From NCBI GenBank assembly GCA_947627085.1, contig CANQUO010000100.1, positions 1-7,847 of the forward strand: a stretch of 7,847 nt of DNA, read 5' to 3'. The notes beneath the pieces were generated by a model. The model had not been told where the DNA came from and did no database searches. It saw only the letters and a program-made list of their open reading frames with translations. The position numbers and the translations under genes are program-made. Below are positions 1 through 5,967 of the stretch, one piece after another. The stretch comes from an uncultured Oscillospiraceae bacterium. GTDB lineage: Bacteria; Bacillota; Clostridia; Oscillospirales; Oscillospiraceae. How positions within the stretch are numbered: position 1 is the stretch's first letter; every line of letters begins with the position of its first letter.

Positions 1-1581
1 GTGGTTTTCCGCGATAGCCCTGCGCATACTGGCGTCGGTCTTGTAGTCGAGGGCCGAGGAGGAGTCGTCCAGCACCAGAATTTCCGGCTTCGCCGCCAGA
101 GCCCGGGAGACGAATATACGCTGCTTCTGTCCGCCGGAGAGGTTCGCGCCCTTTATGGCGGCCTCGTGCTCCAGCCCGTCGGGAAGGCCGGCTATGAACT
201 CGGCGGCCTGGGCGTCCCGGACGGCGGAGAGTATGTCGTCCTCCGTCACCTCCCGGCCGAAGCTTATGTTCTCACGTAAGGTGTCCTGAAACACCACGTC
301 GTTTTGGAACACCGTGCCGAACCGGCGGCGGAGCTCGTCCTTTTCATATGTCCGCACGTCCCGGCCGTCCACGAATACCCCGCCCTCCGTCACGTCGTAA
401 AAGCGCATGAGAAGGTTTATTATGGTGGTCTTTCCACAGCCGGTGGGGCCGATTATCCCGAGACTCTCGCCCTTTTTGACAGTGAAGGATATGTTTGAAA
501 GGGCTTTCTCACGGGCCTCGCCGGCAAAGCCGGAGGTGTCGGCCGAGTCCTCGCCGTAGCTGAAGTCCACGTTCTCAAAGCGTATGAAGCCGTCCCCCGA
601 GGGCTTTTTCGCCTCGTCCGCCGTCAGCACGTGAAGGTCCGTGTCCGCGTCGATGACGGCGGCTATGCGGTTGGCGCTGGCGCTGGCACGGGACATGGTC
701 ATGAATATACGCGATAGGCCCATGACGCCCATTGTCACCATGTTGAAGTATGTAAGAAAAGCCAATATGACGCCGGGGTCCATCTCACCCCGGTTGACCC
801 GCCCAGCGCCGATGACGACCACGAGAGCGAGGCCCGTATTGAGGCACATCTGCATGAAGGGCCCCGGTATGGCCATTACGGTGGTGGCGGTGATGTCGCT
901 TTTCGTCATGTCCTCGTTGACGCCGGCGAAGCGCCGTGTCTCGTAGTCGGACTTTGAGAGGGCCTTCACAACTCTTATACCCGTTATGTTCTCGCGCATG
1001 ACCCGGACCACCACGTCCAGCTTTTTCTGGACCCTGGCGTAGAGGGGCAGGCCCCGGGCCGACACGCCGAGGATTATGGCGATGAGCAGGGGGAGCATTA
1101 TGACCATTATAAGTGCCAGCTTTGCGTCCATCAGAAGCGACACGATTATGCCGCCGATGAGCATCATTGGCGCGCGAACGCACATCAGCTGGAGCTGTTG
1201 GGCGGCGGACTGGACGTTGTAGCTGTCGGAGGTCATGCGGGAGATTATGCTGGGAAGCCCGAAGGCGTCGAACTGGGCACCTGACAGGTTCACCGTCTTT
1301 TTGAAAAGGTCCTGGCGCACGTCGTAGCTCACCTTGTGGGCGTTGTCTATGGCCCGCCTGTTGGCCCGGACGTTGAGCTCCCGGCACAGTATGGCCGTCA
1401 GGAACATGCCGAGGCCCCACAGGAGCACCGGGACGAGCTTCCCCTCCGGCACAACGTGGTCGATTATGTGCTCGAATATGGTGGGCAGCAGCAGCTCCAC
1501 CACGGTACCGGCCAGCTTCATGACCATGGCTATAAGCACAAGGTGCTTATAGCGGCCGAGATATCTGAATATGAGCCTCAT
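1..1581 (-). CDS. ABC exporter, fused permease/ATPase (3' end off window)
   Basis: This is a half-transporter of the multidrug/lipid exporter type: an N-terminal transmembrane domain followed by a nucleotide-binding domain. The 527 visible codons are open to the window edge, so roughly the last 50 residues, including the H-loop, are missing. The membrane domain starts MRLIFRYLGRYKHLVLIAMV and spans about residues 1-310. In the ATPase domain, Walker A (GPTGCGKTT) is at about 378-386, the signature LSGGQ at 481-485, and Walker B LVLDD ends at 505-506, followed by SSSALD. Position 506 is Asp where the catalytic Glu is usual, as in the degenerate subunit of heterodimeric exporters such as BmrC or LmrC. 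The ATG at 1581 overlaps the MarR stop (ATGA) and is preceded by GGGAGGTGG, so translation is probably coupled. I infer export of a toxic compound, under MarR control, together with a partner subunit encoded beyond the left edge. The substrate cannot be read from the sequence. Confidence 0.93.
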   Translation of the reverse strand, partial: MRLIFRYLGRYKHLVLIAMVMKLAGTVVELLLPTIFEHIIDHVVPEGKLVPVLLWGLGMFLTAILCRELNVRANRRAIDNAHKVSYDVRQDLFKKTVNLSGAQFDAFGLPSIISRMTSDSYNVQSAAQQLQLMCVRAPMMLIGGIIVSLLMDAKLALIMVIMLPLLIAIILGVSARGLPLYARVQKKLDVVVRVMRENITGIRVVKALSKSDYETRRFAGVNEDMTKSDITATTVMAIPGPFMQMCLNTGLALVVVIGAGRVNRGEMDPGVILAFLTYFNMVTMGVMGLSRIFMTMSRASASANRIAAVIDADTDLHVLTADEAKKPSGDGFIRFENVDFSYGEDSADTSGFAGEAREKALSNISFTVKKGESLGIIGPTGCGKTTIINLLMRFYDVTEGGVFVDGRDVRTYEKDELRRRFGTVFQNDVVFQDTLRENISFGREVTEDDILSAVRDAQAAEFIAGLPDGLEHEAAIKGANLSGGQKQRIFVSRALAAKPEILVLDDSSSALDYKTDASMRRAIAENH

Positions 1582-2018
1582 CTTCCGGCCACCTCCCTTT
1601 CCCATTTTATGTGAGCGTCGTCTATTTTCCGGAGCATCCGGCGAAGCTCCTCCCGCTCCTCCACCGTCAGGGCGGCGAAGAGCCGCTCGTCGTTCATCTC
1701 TCTGGGCTCCCGGGCCCGCTTAAGTCCGAGCTCCGTCAGCGTCAGCACCGTCCTGCGCCGGTCGCGCTCGTCAACTGTCCTTGTCAGCACGCCGAATTTT
1801 TCCATCCTGGACACAAGCTCGCTGAGGCTCCCGGCCTGTATGCCCAGAAGCTCCCTGAGCTCCCGCTGTGTCAGCGGCCCGCGCTCGTCAAGAAGGGCGA
1901 TTATCCGCCTTCTGCTGGCGTTTCCCCCGATGCGCCGGGAGATTATGTTGGAGCACCGCAGAAAAAGCCCGTGGAGAGTGCCGTCGTCCTCCGGCTTCAT
2001 GGGCTCGTCATTTTTCAC
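1578..2018 (-). CDS. MarR-family transcriptional regulator
   Basis: A winged-helix repressor of 146 residues, a normal MarR length. The helix-turn-helix covers about residues 47-75 (GPLTQRELRELLGI, then SLSELVSRMEKFGVL). The wing is at about 80-97, with the family's DERDRRR followed by TVLTLTELG. The flanking helices needed for dimerisation are present. I chose the GTG at 2018, not the in-frame GTG at 2027, because the ribosome binding site GAGGTG (2024-2029) includes the 2027 codon and sits 8 nt from the 2018 codon. The gene is first in an operon with the ABC exporter, overlapping it by 4 bp. Known MarR/exporter pairs work as repressor and regulated pump, so autoregulation at the promoter just upstream is likely. 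The inducing ligand is unknown. Confidence 0.9.
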   Translation of the reverse strand: MKNDEPMKPEDDGTLHGLFLRCSNIISRRIGGNASRRRIIALLDERGPLTQRELRELLGIQAGSLSELVSRMEKFGVLTRTVDERDRRRTVLTLTELGLKRAREPREMNDERLFAALTVEEREELRRMLRKIDDAHIKWEREVAGR

Positions 2019-2050
2019 CCGTGTCACCTCTTTTTTAAAATTCCTTTGGG

Positions 2051-2079
2051 ATTATAGACCATGGAAAATAAAATGTCAA
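2051..2079 (-). promoter_or_regulatory. Consensus sigma-A promoter of marR-ABC operon
   Basis: Read on the minus strand, a perfect -35 box TTGACA (2074-2079) and a perfect -10 box TATAAT (2051-2056) are separated by exactly 17 bp. The start of transcription should fall near 2045, giving a leader of about 27 nt before the GTG at 2018. Such a strong promoter fits a unit held down by its own repressor. No obvious long palindrome overlaps the boxes themselves. Confidence 0.88.
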
Positions 2080-2105
2080 GGGTCCTAACGAATTTTCATT
2101 ATTTA

Positions 2106-2119
2106 CCATTATATAATGG
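2106..2119. promoter_or_regulatory. 14-bp palindrome, candidate operator
   Basis: CCATTATATAATGG is a perfect 14-bp inverted repeat in the AT-rich gap between the divergent marR and nagA genes. It lies 26 bp upstream of the marR -35 box and about 30 bp upstream of the nagA promoter candidate. Its size and AT-rich character suit a MarR-type dimer site, but it also contains TATAAT on both strands and could be a promoter element. A second short dyad (CTTTC-C-GAAAG) sits at 2134-2144. Which protein, if any, binds is unknown. Confidence 0.35.
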
Positions 2120-2150
2120 CGCTCAACCGAAAACTTTCCGAAAGCAACAC

Positions 2151-2179
2151 TTTTCTTTTTCCGACTTGTATGTTATCAT
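2151..2179 (+). promoter_or_regulatory. Candidate extended -10 promoter for nagA
   Basis: TGTTATCAT at 2171-2179 fits an extended -10 motif (TGn followed by TATCAT, five of six consensus bases). The region 17 bp upstream, TTTTCT at 2151-2156, is a weak -35 box. Transcription would start near 2186, leaving a leader of about 27 nt with the nagA ribosome binding site at 2200-2207. An alternative -10, TATAAT at 2112-2117, lies within the palindrome but has no recognisable -35. Confidence 0.45.
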
Positions 2180-2212
2180 GCTCTCATGGAAACGACGCCG
2201 GGAGGGGTAGAT

Positions 2213-3310
2213 ATGCTCATAAAAAACGCCGATATTTTTATAGATCGCTCCTTCGTCAGGGGAGATATAAGCTTTACGGACAAGGTGACCGCCGTCGGCT
2301 CCCTGCCCGGGGAGGCGGAGCTTGACGCCGGGGGAGGGTACCTTATCCCGGGCCTTGTGGACATTCACACCCACGGGGCGGTGGGGGAGGACTTTTCCGA
2401 CGGAAGGCCGGAGGGATTGGAGAGATTATCGAACTTCTACGCCTCAAACGGGGTGACCAGCTTTCTGGCCACCACCATGACACTCAGAGAGCCGGAGCTT
2501 AACGCGGCCATGGACGCCGTCCGGGGCTTCAAAAGGGGAGCGGGCGCAAAATGCGCCGGGGTAAATCTTGAGGGGCCCTTCGTCAGCTTTAAAAAGCGGG
2601 GGGCCCAGAACGGGGAGAATATACATAGGCCCGACATTGACATGTTCAAAAGGCTCAACGACCGCTCCGGCGGCGCGGTGAGGCTCGTCACCGTGGCCTG
2701 CGAGGAGCCGGGGGCCATGGACCTTATACGCGGGGCGTCAAAAATCTGCGCCGTGTCCATAGGCCACAGCGACGCCGGCTACGACACGGCCCTCCGGGCC
2801 TTCGAGGCCGGGGCGACGCATGTGACGCACCTATTTAACGCCATGCCGCCCCTCCACCACCGCTCGCCGGGGATAATCGGCGCGGCAATGGACGCGGGGG
2901 CCACGGCGGAGCTTATCTGCGACGGCCTTCACGTCCACCCCTCGGCTGTCCGGGCGGCATTTCGGCTCTTCGGGGAGGGGATAAACCTTATCTCCGACTC
3001 ACTGCGCTGCGCGGGGATGCCCGACGGGGATTATACTCTCGGGGGACTTGCGGTGAAAATGACCTCCGGCAGGGCCACATTGGCAGACGGCACCATCGCC
3101 GGGTCGGCCATAAGCCTCATGGAGGGATTAAGGCGGGCGGTGAGCTTCGGCGTACCGCTGGAGGCCGCCGTCTACGCCGCCTCCGCCGCTCCCGCCAAAG
3201 CGGCGGGGATAGACGCCGGGGTAATAGAGGTCGGACGAAGCGCGGACCTTGTCTTATTGGATGATAAACTCAACATAAAAGCCGTATTTATTGACGGAAA
3301 GCGGTTATAA
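2213..3310 (+). CDS. nagA: N-acetylglucosamine-6-phosphate deacetylase
   Basis: This cytoplasmic amidohydrolase removes acetate from GlcNAc-6-P to give GlcN-6-P, the substrate of NagB. The protein has 365 residues, close to the usual 380-390. Visible family motifs are HTHG (metal-binding His52 and His54), NLEGPF (Glu120), GHSDA (His185), THLFNAM (His206) and LISDSL, with the likely catalytic Asp at 262. A C-terminal GRSADLVLLD segment closes the beta-sandwich domain. I start at the ATG at 2213 because GGGAGGGG (2200-2207) precedes it at proper spacing. The in-frame ATG at 2186 would add nine residues, lacks a ribosome binding site, and falls at the predicted transcription start. The ROK kinase gene follows 74 bp downstream on the same strand. 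The serine after the catalytic Asp (more often Ala) is a mild variation. Confidence 0.95.
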   Translation: MLIKNADIFIDRSFVRGDISFTDKVTAVGSLPGEAELDAGGGYLIPGLVDIHTHGAVGEDFSDGRPEGLERLSNFYASNGVTSFLATTMTLREPELNAAMDAVRGFKRGAGAKCAGVNLEGPFVSFKKRGAQNGENIHRPDIDMFKRLNDRSGGAVRLVTVACEEPGAMDLIRGASKICAVSIGHSDAGYDTALRAFEAGATHVTHLFNAMPPLHHRSPGIIGAAMDAGATAELICDGLHVHPSAVRAAFRLFGEGINLISDSLRCAGMPDGDYTLGGLAVKMTSGRATLADGTIAGSAISLMEGLRRAVSFGVPLEAAVYAASAAPAKAAGIDAGVIEVGRSADLVLLDDKLNIKAVFIDGKRL

Positions 3311-3326
3311 ATCGCGAAAAGGTTTA

Positions 3327-3347
3327 CGAAAACCGGCCGGATTTTCG
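3327..3347 (+). other. Imperfect hairpin between nagA and kinase gene
   Basis: CGAAAACC and GGATTTTCG pair around a GGCC loop with one bulged A. No T-tract follows on the plus strand (GGGGAAAAAGG comes next), so it is not a standard terminator. It could be an RNA processing or stability element in the 74-nt gap of the nagA-kinase operon, or chance. Confidence 0.3.
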
Positions 3348-3384
3348 GGGAAAAAGGAAAAAATCAGCAAAAGGGGGAGAGAAA

Positions 3385-4326
3385 ATGGGCTTTTGTCTTG
3401 GCGTGGACCTTGGGGGCACCAATGTGAAAATGGGCGTATTTTATGAGGACGGGAGCCTTCGGGACAAGTGGGAGATACCAACAAACCGGGCAAATTCCGG
3501 GGTCGGCGTCCCGAGAGACATAGCGGACAGCCTCCTTGAGCGGATGGAAAGGCTTGGGATAAGCGCTGGGGACACCCTGGGCATCGGCATCGGCGTCCCC
3601 GGCCAGGTGTGGCCCGACGGCACGGTGGACGCGGAAAATCTGGGCTGGGAGCGCTTTCCGCTCATCGCCGGGATAGAGGCCGCCACGGGCCTTAAGGTCG
3701 TGGCGGACAACGACGCCAACGTGGCCGCGGCGGGGGAGTACTGGCAGGGAGCGGGCCGGGGCTATAATAGCCTGGTCCTTGTCACACTCGGCACCGGCGT
3801 GGGCGGGGGCATCATCATTGACGGGGAGTGCCTGGCCGGCGCACACATGGCGGGGGGCGAGATCGGACACGTGCGGGTGGAGCCACGGGAGACGCTCCGG
3901 TGCGCCTGCGGGGGCTTCGGGTGCCTTGAGCAGTATGCCTCCGCCACGGGATGCGCCCGTATGGCCAAGGAGGAGCTTCATAAAACAACGGAGCCCTCGA
4001 TGCTTCGAGGACTCCGTAATGTGGACGCGAAAGCGGTATGGGACGCAGCACAGGCCGGGGACCGTCTGGCCCTTCGGGTGGCGGACAGGTTTTGCGATTA
4101 CCTCGCCCGGGGCCTTGCGATACTGGCCCACACGGTGGACCCGGAGATATTCGTCATCGGCGGGGGAGTGTCGCGGGCAGGGGAGATACTCATAGATAAG
4201 ACTTGTGAAAAATACGGGTCTCTCGCCCTGAGCTTTTGCCGGGATACGCCCATAGTTTTGGCCCGCCTCGGCAACGACGCGGGGATATACGGCGCGGCGG
4301 CAATGGCGATACATAAACTCAAATGA
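3385..4326 (+). CDS. ROK-family sugar kinase (glucokinase/GlcNAc kinase type)
   Basis: A cytoplasmic ATP-dependent hexose kinase of 313 residues, normal for ROK kinases. It shows DLGGTN (8-13, phosphate binding), the catalytic-base region DNDAN with Asp110, LGTGVGGG (135-142), the sugar-binding ExGH at Glu159-His162, and the zinc motif CACGGFGC (Cys173, Cys175, Cys180, with His162). GGGVS at 259-263 is the adenosine-side motif. The sequence resembles Gram-positive glucokinases, but its position after nagA suggests that GlcNAc is a plausible substrate, feeding NagA when the sugar enters without phosphotransferase phosphorylation. Sequence alone does not separate glucose from GlcNAc. The ATG at 3385 has an AGGGGGAGAG site upstream. 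The last 8 bp overlap the end of nagB on the other strand, and a likely nagB terminator lies inside this gene around codons 199-211. Confidence 0.92.
   Translation: MGFCLGVDLGGTNVKMGVFYEDGSLRDKWEIPTNRANSGVGVPRDIADSLLERMERLGISAGDTLGIGIGVPGQVWPDGTVDAENLGWERFPLIAGIEAATGLKVVADNDANVAAAGEYWQGAGRGYNSLVLVTLGTGVGGGIIIDGECLAGAHMAGGEIGHVRVEPRETLRCACGGFGCLEQYASATGCARMAKEELHKTTEPSMLRGLRNVDAKAVWDAAQAGDRLALRVADRFCDYLARGLAILAHTVDPEIFVIGGGVSRAGEILIDKTCEKYGSLALSFCRDTPIVLARLGNDAGIYGAAAMAIHKLK
3980..4017 (-). terminator. Candidate nagB terminator inside the kinase gene
   Basis: On the minus strand, positions 4017 down to 3988 form a continuous 13-bp stem (ACGGAG-TC-CTCGA against TCGAG-GG-CTCCGT, with one U-G pair) around a 4-nt AGCA loop. 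The U-rich run UGUUUUAU follows at 3987-3980. On the plus strand the same stem has a C-A mismatch and no T-tract, so it favours minus-strand transcripts. It lies about 300 nt beyond the nagB stop, within the kinase coding region, and no other minus-strand terminator was seen closer. The U-run is broken by a G, so strength is uncertain. Confidence 0.55.
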
Positions 4327-5044
4327 GCGAAAGCGCCTCCTTATCGGCCACAAGCGTGAAATCCCGGTGGAGCTGTAAAATGGAGGCCGGGACCATGGGC
4401 GTCACTGGCCCGAGGAAGGCCTTGCGGACTATCTCCGCCTTGGCTTTTCCCGACACCACCATCACCACCCGCCGGGCCTGCATTATGTCGCAGATGCCCA
4501 TGGTGTAGGCGTACTCCGGAACGGCTCTGCCGTCCGTGAAAAACCGCTTGTTGGCCTCCACGGTGGCATCGCTCAGCCGCACCTTGTGGGTGCCCTTGGC
4601 AAAGCTGTCCCCCGGCTCGTTAAAGCCGATATGCCCGTTTGGGCCGAGACCCAGAAGCTGAAGGTCGATACCGCCCAGGGAGGCGATGAGCTTATCGTAC
4701 CTTTTGCACTCGCCCTGGGCGTCCTCGTTGAGGCCGTCGGGGATGCTCGTGTTTTTAAGGTCGATGTTCACGCTGTCAAAGAGATTTTTCCGCATGAAGT
4801 GGGCGTAGCTCTGCTCATCCTCGGGACCAAGACCCACGTACTCGTCAAGATTTACCGTCCTCACGGCGGAAAAATCGATGTCCCCCTTGCCGTACCAGTC
4901 GATGAGCTGGCGGTAGGCCCCGATGGGGCTGGAGCCGGTGGCAAGGCCCAGCACGGAGGCGGGCTTTAAAATGACCTGAGCGGAGATTATGTTGGCCGCC
5001 TGACGGCTCATGTGGTCATAGTCCCGGGCGTTGATTATCTTCAT
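4319..5044 (-). CDS. nagB: Glucosamine-6-phosphate deaminase
   Basis: This enzyme converts GlcN-6-P to fructose-6-P and ammonia, the last step of GlcNAc use into glycolysis. The protein has 241 residues, matching short Firmicutes NagB and lacking the C-terminal extension of the E. coli enzyme. Motifs are ATGSSP (35-40, phosphate loop), NLDEYVGL with catalytic Asp67, and LGLGPNGHIGFNEPG with His138 and Glu143. Asn136 stands where E. coli has Asp141, as is usual in Bacillus-type NagB. The ATG at 5044 follows a perfect AAAGGAGG site (5051-5058) with 6-nt spacing. The gene lies downstream of the aldolase on the same strand but converges on the kinase gene, overlapping its end by 8 bp. It could be read from the upstream operon or from its own weak promoter at 5068-5096. 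Confidence 0.96.
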   Translation of the reverse strand: MKIINARDYDHMSRQAANIISAQVILKPASVLGLATGSSPIGAYRQLIDWYGKGDIDFSAVRTVNLDEYVGLGPEDEQSYAHFMRKNLFDSVNIDLKNTSIPDGLNEDAQGECKRYDKLIASLGGIDLQLLGLGPNGHIGFNEPGDSFAKGTHKVRLSDATVEANKRFFTDGRAVPEYAYTMGICDIMQARRVVMVVSGKAKAEIVRKAFLGPVTPMVPASILQLHRDFTLVADKEALSLI

Positions 5045-5067
5045 GTTCTCCCTCCTTTAAATCTCTA

Positions 5068-5096
5068 TGTATACCCGGGAGTGTCCTTAAAACCAA
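5068..5096 (-). promoter_or_regulatory. Weak candidate promoter for nagB
   Basis: On the minus strand, TTGGTT (5091-5096) and TATACA (5068-5073) are 17 bp apart, matching three and four of six consensus bases. The spacer is one arm of the hairpin at 5077-5106, so the promoter and the terminator share sequence. The match is poor and nagB may instead be co-transcribed with the aldolase. Confidence 0.3.
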
Positions 5097-5112
5097 GGAC
5101 ACTCCCTTTTTT
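5077..5112 (+). terminator. Rho-independent terminator on the plus strand
   Basis: GGGAGTGTCCTT (5077-5088) and AAGGACACTCCC (5095-5106) form a perfect 12-bp stem with a 6-nt loop, followed by six Ts (5107-5112) on the plus strand. On the minus strand the sequence after the stem is GGGTATACAT, with no T-tract. The terminator therefore faces the nagA-kinase transcript, although both flanking genes (nagB and aldolase) are on the minus strand. For minus-strand RNA it would be a stable hairpin between the aldolase and nagB messages, possibly a processing or stability element. Confidence 0.85.
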
Positions 5113-5118
5113 GCGCTT

Positions 5119-5955
5119 TTAAAGTCCGTAAAATACCCTCATTGCCTTTTCCACGTCCTCCGCCATGGCGCGCTGGGCGGCGAGGGCGACGTCGTGAAAA
5201 TACGTCACGTCCTCGCGCTCCAAAAGCTCCCTCACGGCTTTTACGCCGGCGTTTGACATGTAGGAGAAGTAGTTTATCTTCCGTATGCCGTTTTTTATGG
5301 CGGCGCGGTAGTCCTCCGGCGACACGCCGCTCCCGCCGTGCATGACGAGAGGGAGCTTCACCGTGTCCCGTATGACGGCGACCCTGTCAAGGTCCAGCAC
5401 CGGTGCGGACCTGTATATCCCGTGGCTGGTGCCGAAGCTGGGGGCCAGGGCGTCGATGCCCGTGTCGCGGACGAACCTTAAAGCGTCCTCGGGCTCGGTG
5501 TAGACGGGGCCTGCTCCCGTCCCGGTGCCGTCCTCCTGATGGGCCAGCTTTCCAAGCTCCGCCTCCACCCCCGCGCCACGGGCGCGGGCCATTTTCACGG
5601 CCTTGAGGGTGTTTTCCACGTTTTCGCCGTAGTTAAGTAGGCTCCCGTCGTACATGACCCCGGTGAAGCCAAGCTCAAGGGCCTTTTCCATGTAGGAAAG
5701 GTCCGTGCAGTGGTCAAGGTGCACGCAGACGGGCACGGACGAGCGCTTCGCAGAGAGCACCATCACGGGGCCAATCGTCTCAATGGGCGCCACGGGCTCG
5801 CGCACCTGGGCGTGGCTTATAATGACGGGCAGACCAAGCTTTTCCGCCGTGCCGAGGACGGCGCGGATACACTCTAAATTCGTTGTATTGAAGGCCCCGA
5901 CGGCGAAGCCGCCCTTCTCCGCCAGAGCCAAAACCTCGGTAAGGGATACGAGCAT
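5119..5955 (-). CDS. Class II ketose-bisphosphate aldolase
   Basis: A zinc-dependent aldolase that splits a ketose bisphosphate (fructose- or tagatose-1,6-bisphosphate) into dihydroxyacetone phosphate and an aldehyde. The protein has 278 residues, a usual size. Visible motifs are HLDH (79-82, catalytic Asp81 and zinc ligand His82), YDGS (102-105), GVEAELG (129-135), SFGTSHG with His178, and MHGGSG with His206. The segment KINYFSYMSNAG replaces the common KINVxT, a subgroup variation that leaves the substrate open. The ATG at 5955 follows AAGGAGG (5963-5969). That site overlaps the TAA stop of the AraC gene, so the two are surely in one message. The product would join the fructose-6-P made by NagB in lower glycolysis only after a separate phosphofructokinase step, which is not encoded here. 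Confidence 0.93.
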   Translation of the reverse strand: MLVSLTEVLALAEKGGFAVGAFNTTNLECIRAVLGTAEKLGLPVIISHAQVREPVAPIETIGPVMVLSAKRSSVPVCVHLDHCTDLSYMEKALELGFTGVMYDGSLLNYGENVENTLKAVKMARARGAGVEAELGKLAHQEDGTGTGAGPVYTEPEDALRFVRDTGIDALAPSFGTSHGIYRSAPVLDLDRVAVIRDTVKLPLVMHGGSGVSPEDYRAAIKNGIRKINYFSYMSNAGVKAVRELLEREDVTYFHDVALAAQRAMAEDVEKAMRVFYGL

Positions 5956-5967
5956 AGTTTATCCTCC

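Noticed and set aside
785..1420. Long open frame on the minus strand in another phase within the exporter gene.
   Set aside because: Its translation is rich in Arg, Pro and His with no recognisable motif, as expected for an off-frame reading of GC-rich coding sequence; the true frame is the ABC transporter.
2045..2062. ATAGACCA near the marR -10 box, similar to half of a GntR-type NagR (dre) operator.
   Set aside because: Only one half matches; the partner half (TGGTCTA or TGGTATA) is absent, and the site belongs to the marR promoter, not to a nag gene.
2186..2212. Upstream in-frame ATG that would lengthen NagA by nine residues.
   Set aside because: No ribosome binding site precedes it and it lies at the predicted transcription start; the ATG at 2213 has GGGAGGGG in the right place.
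4626..4640. Asn136 in NagB in place of the E. coli catalytic-triad Asp141.
   Set aside because: Bacillus-type NagB enzymes commonly carry NGHIGFNEPG here and are active, so this is normal for the group.
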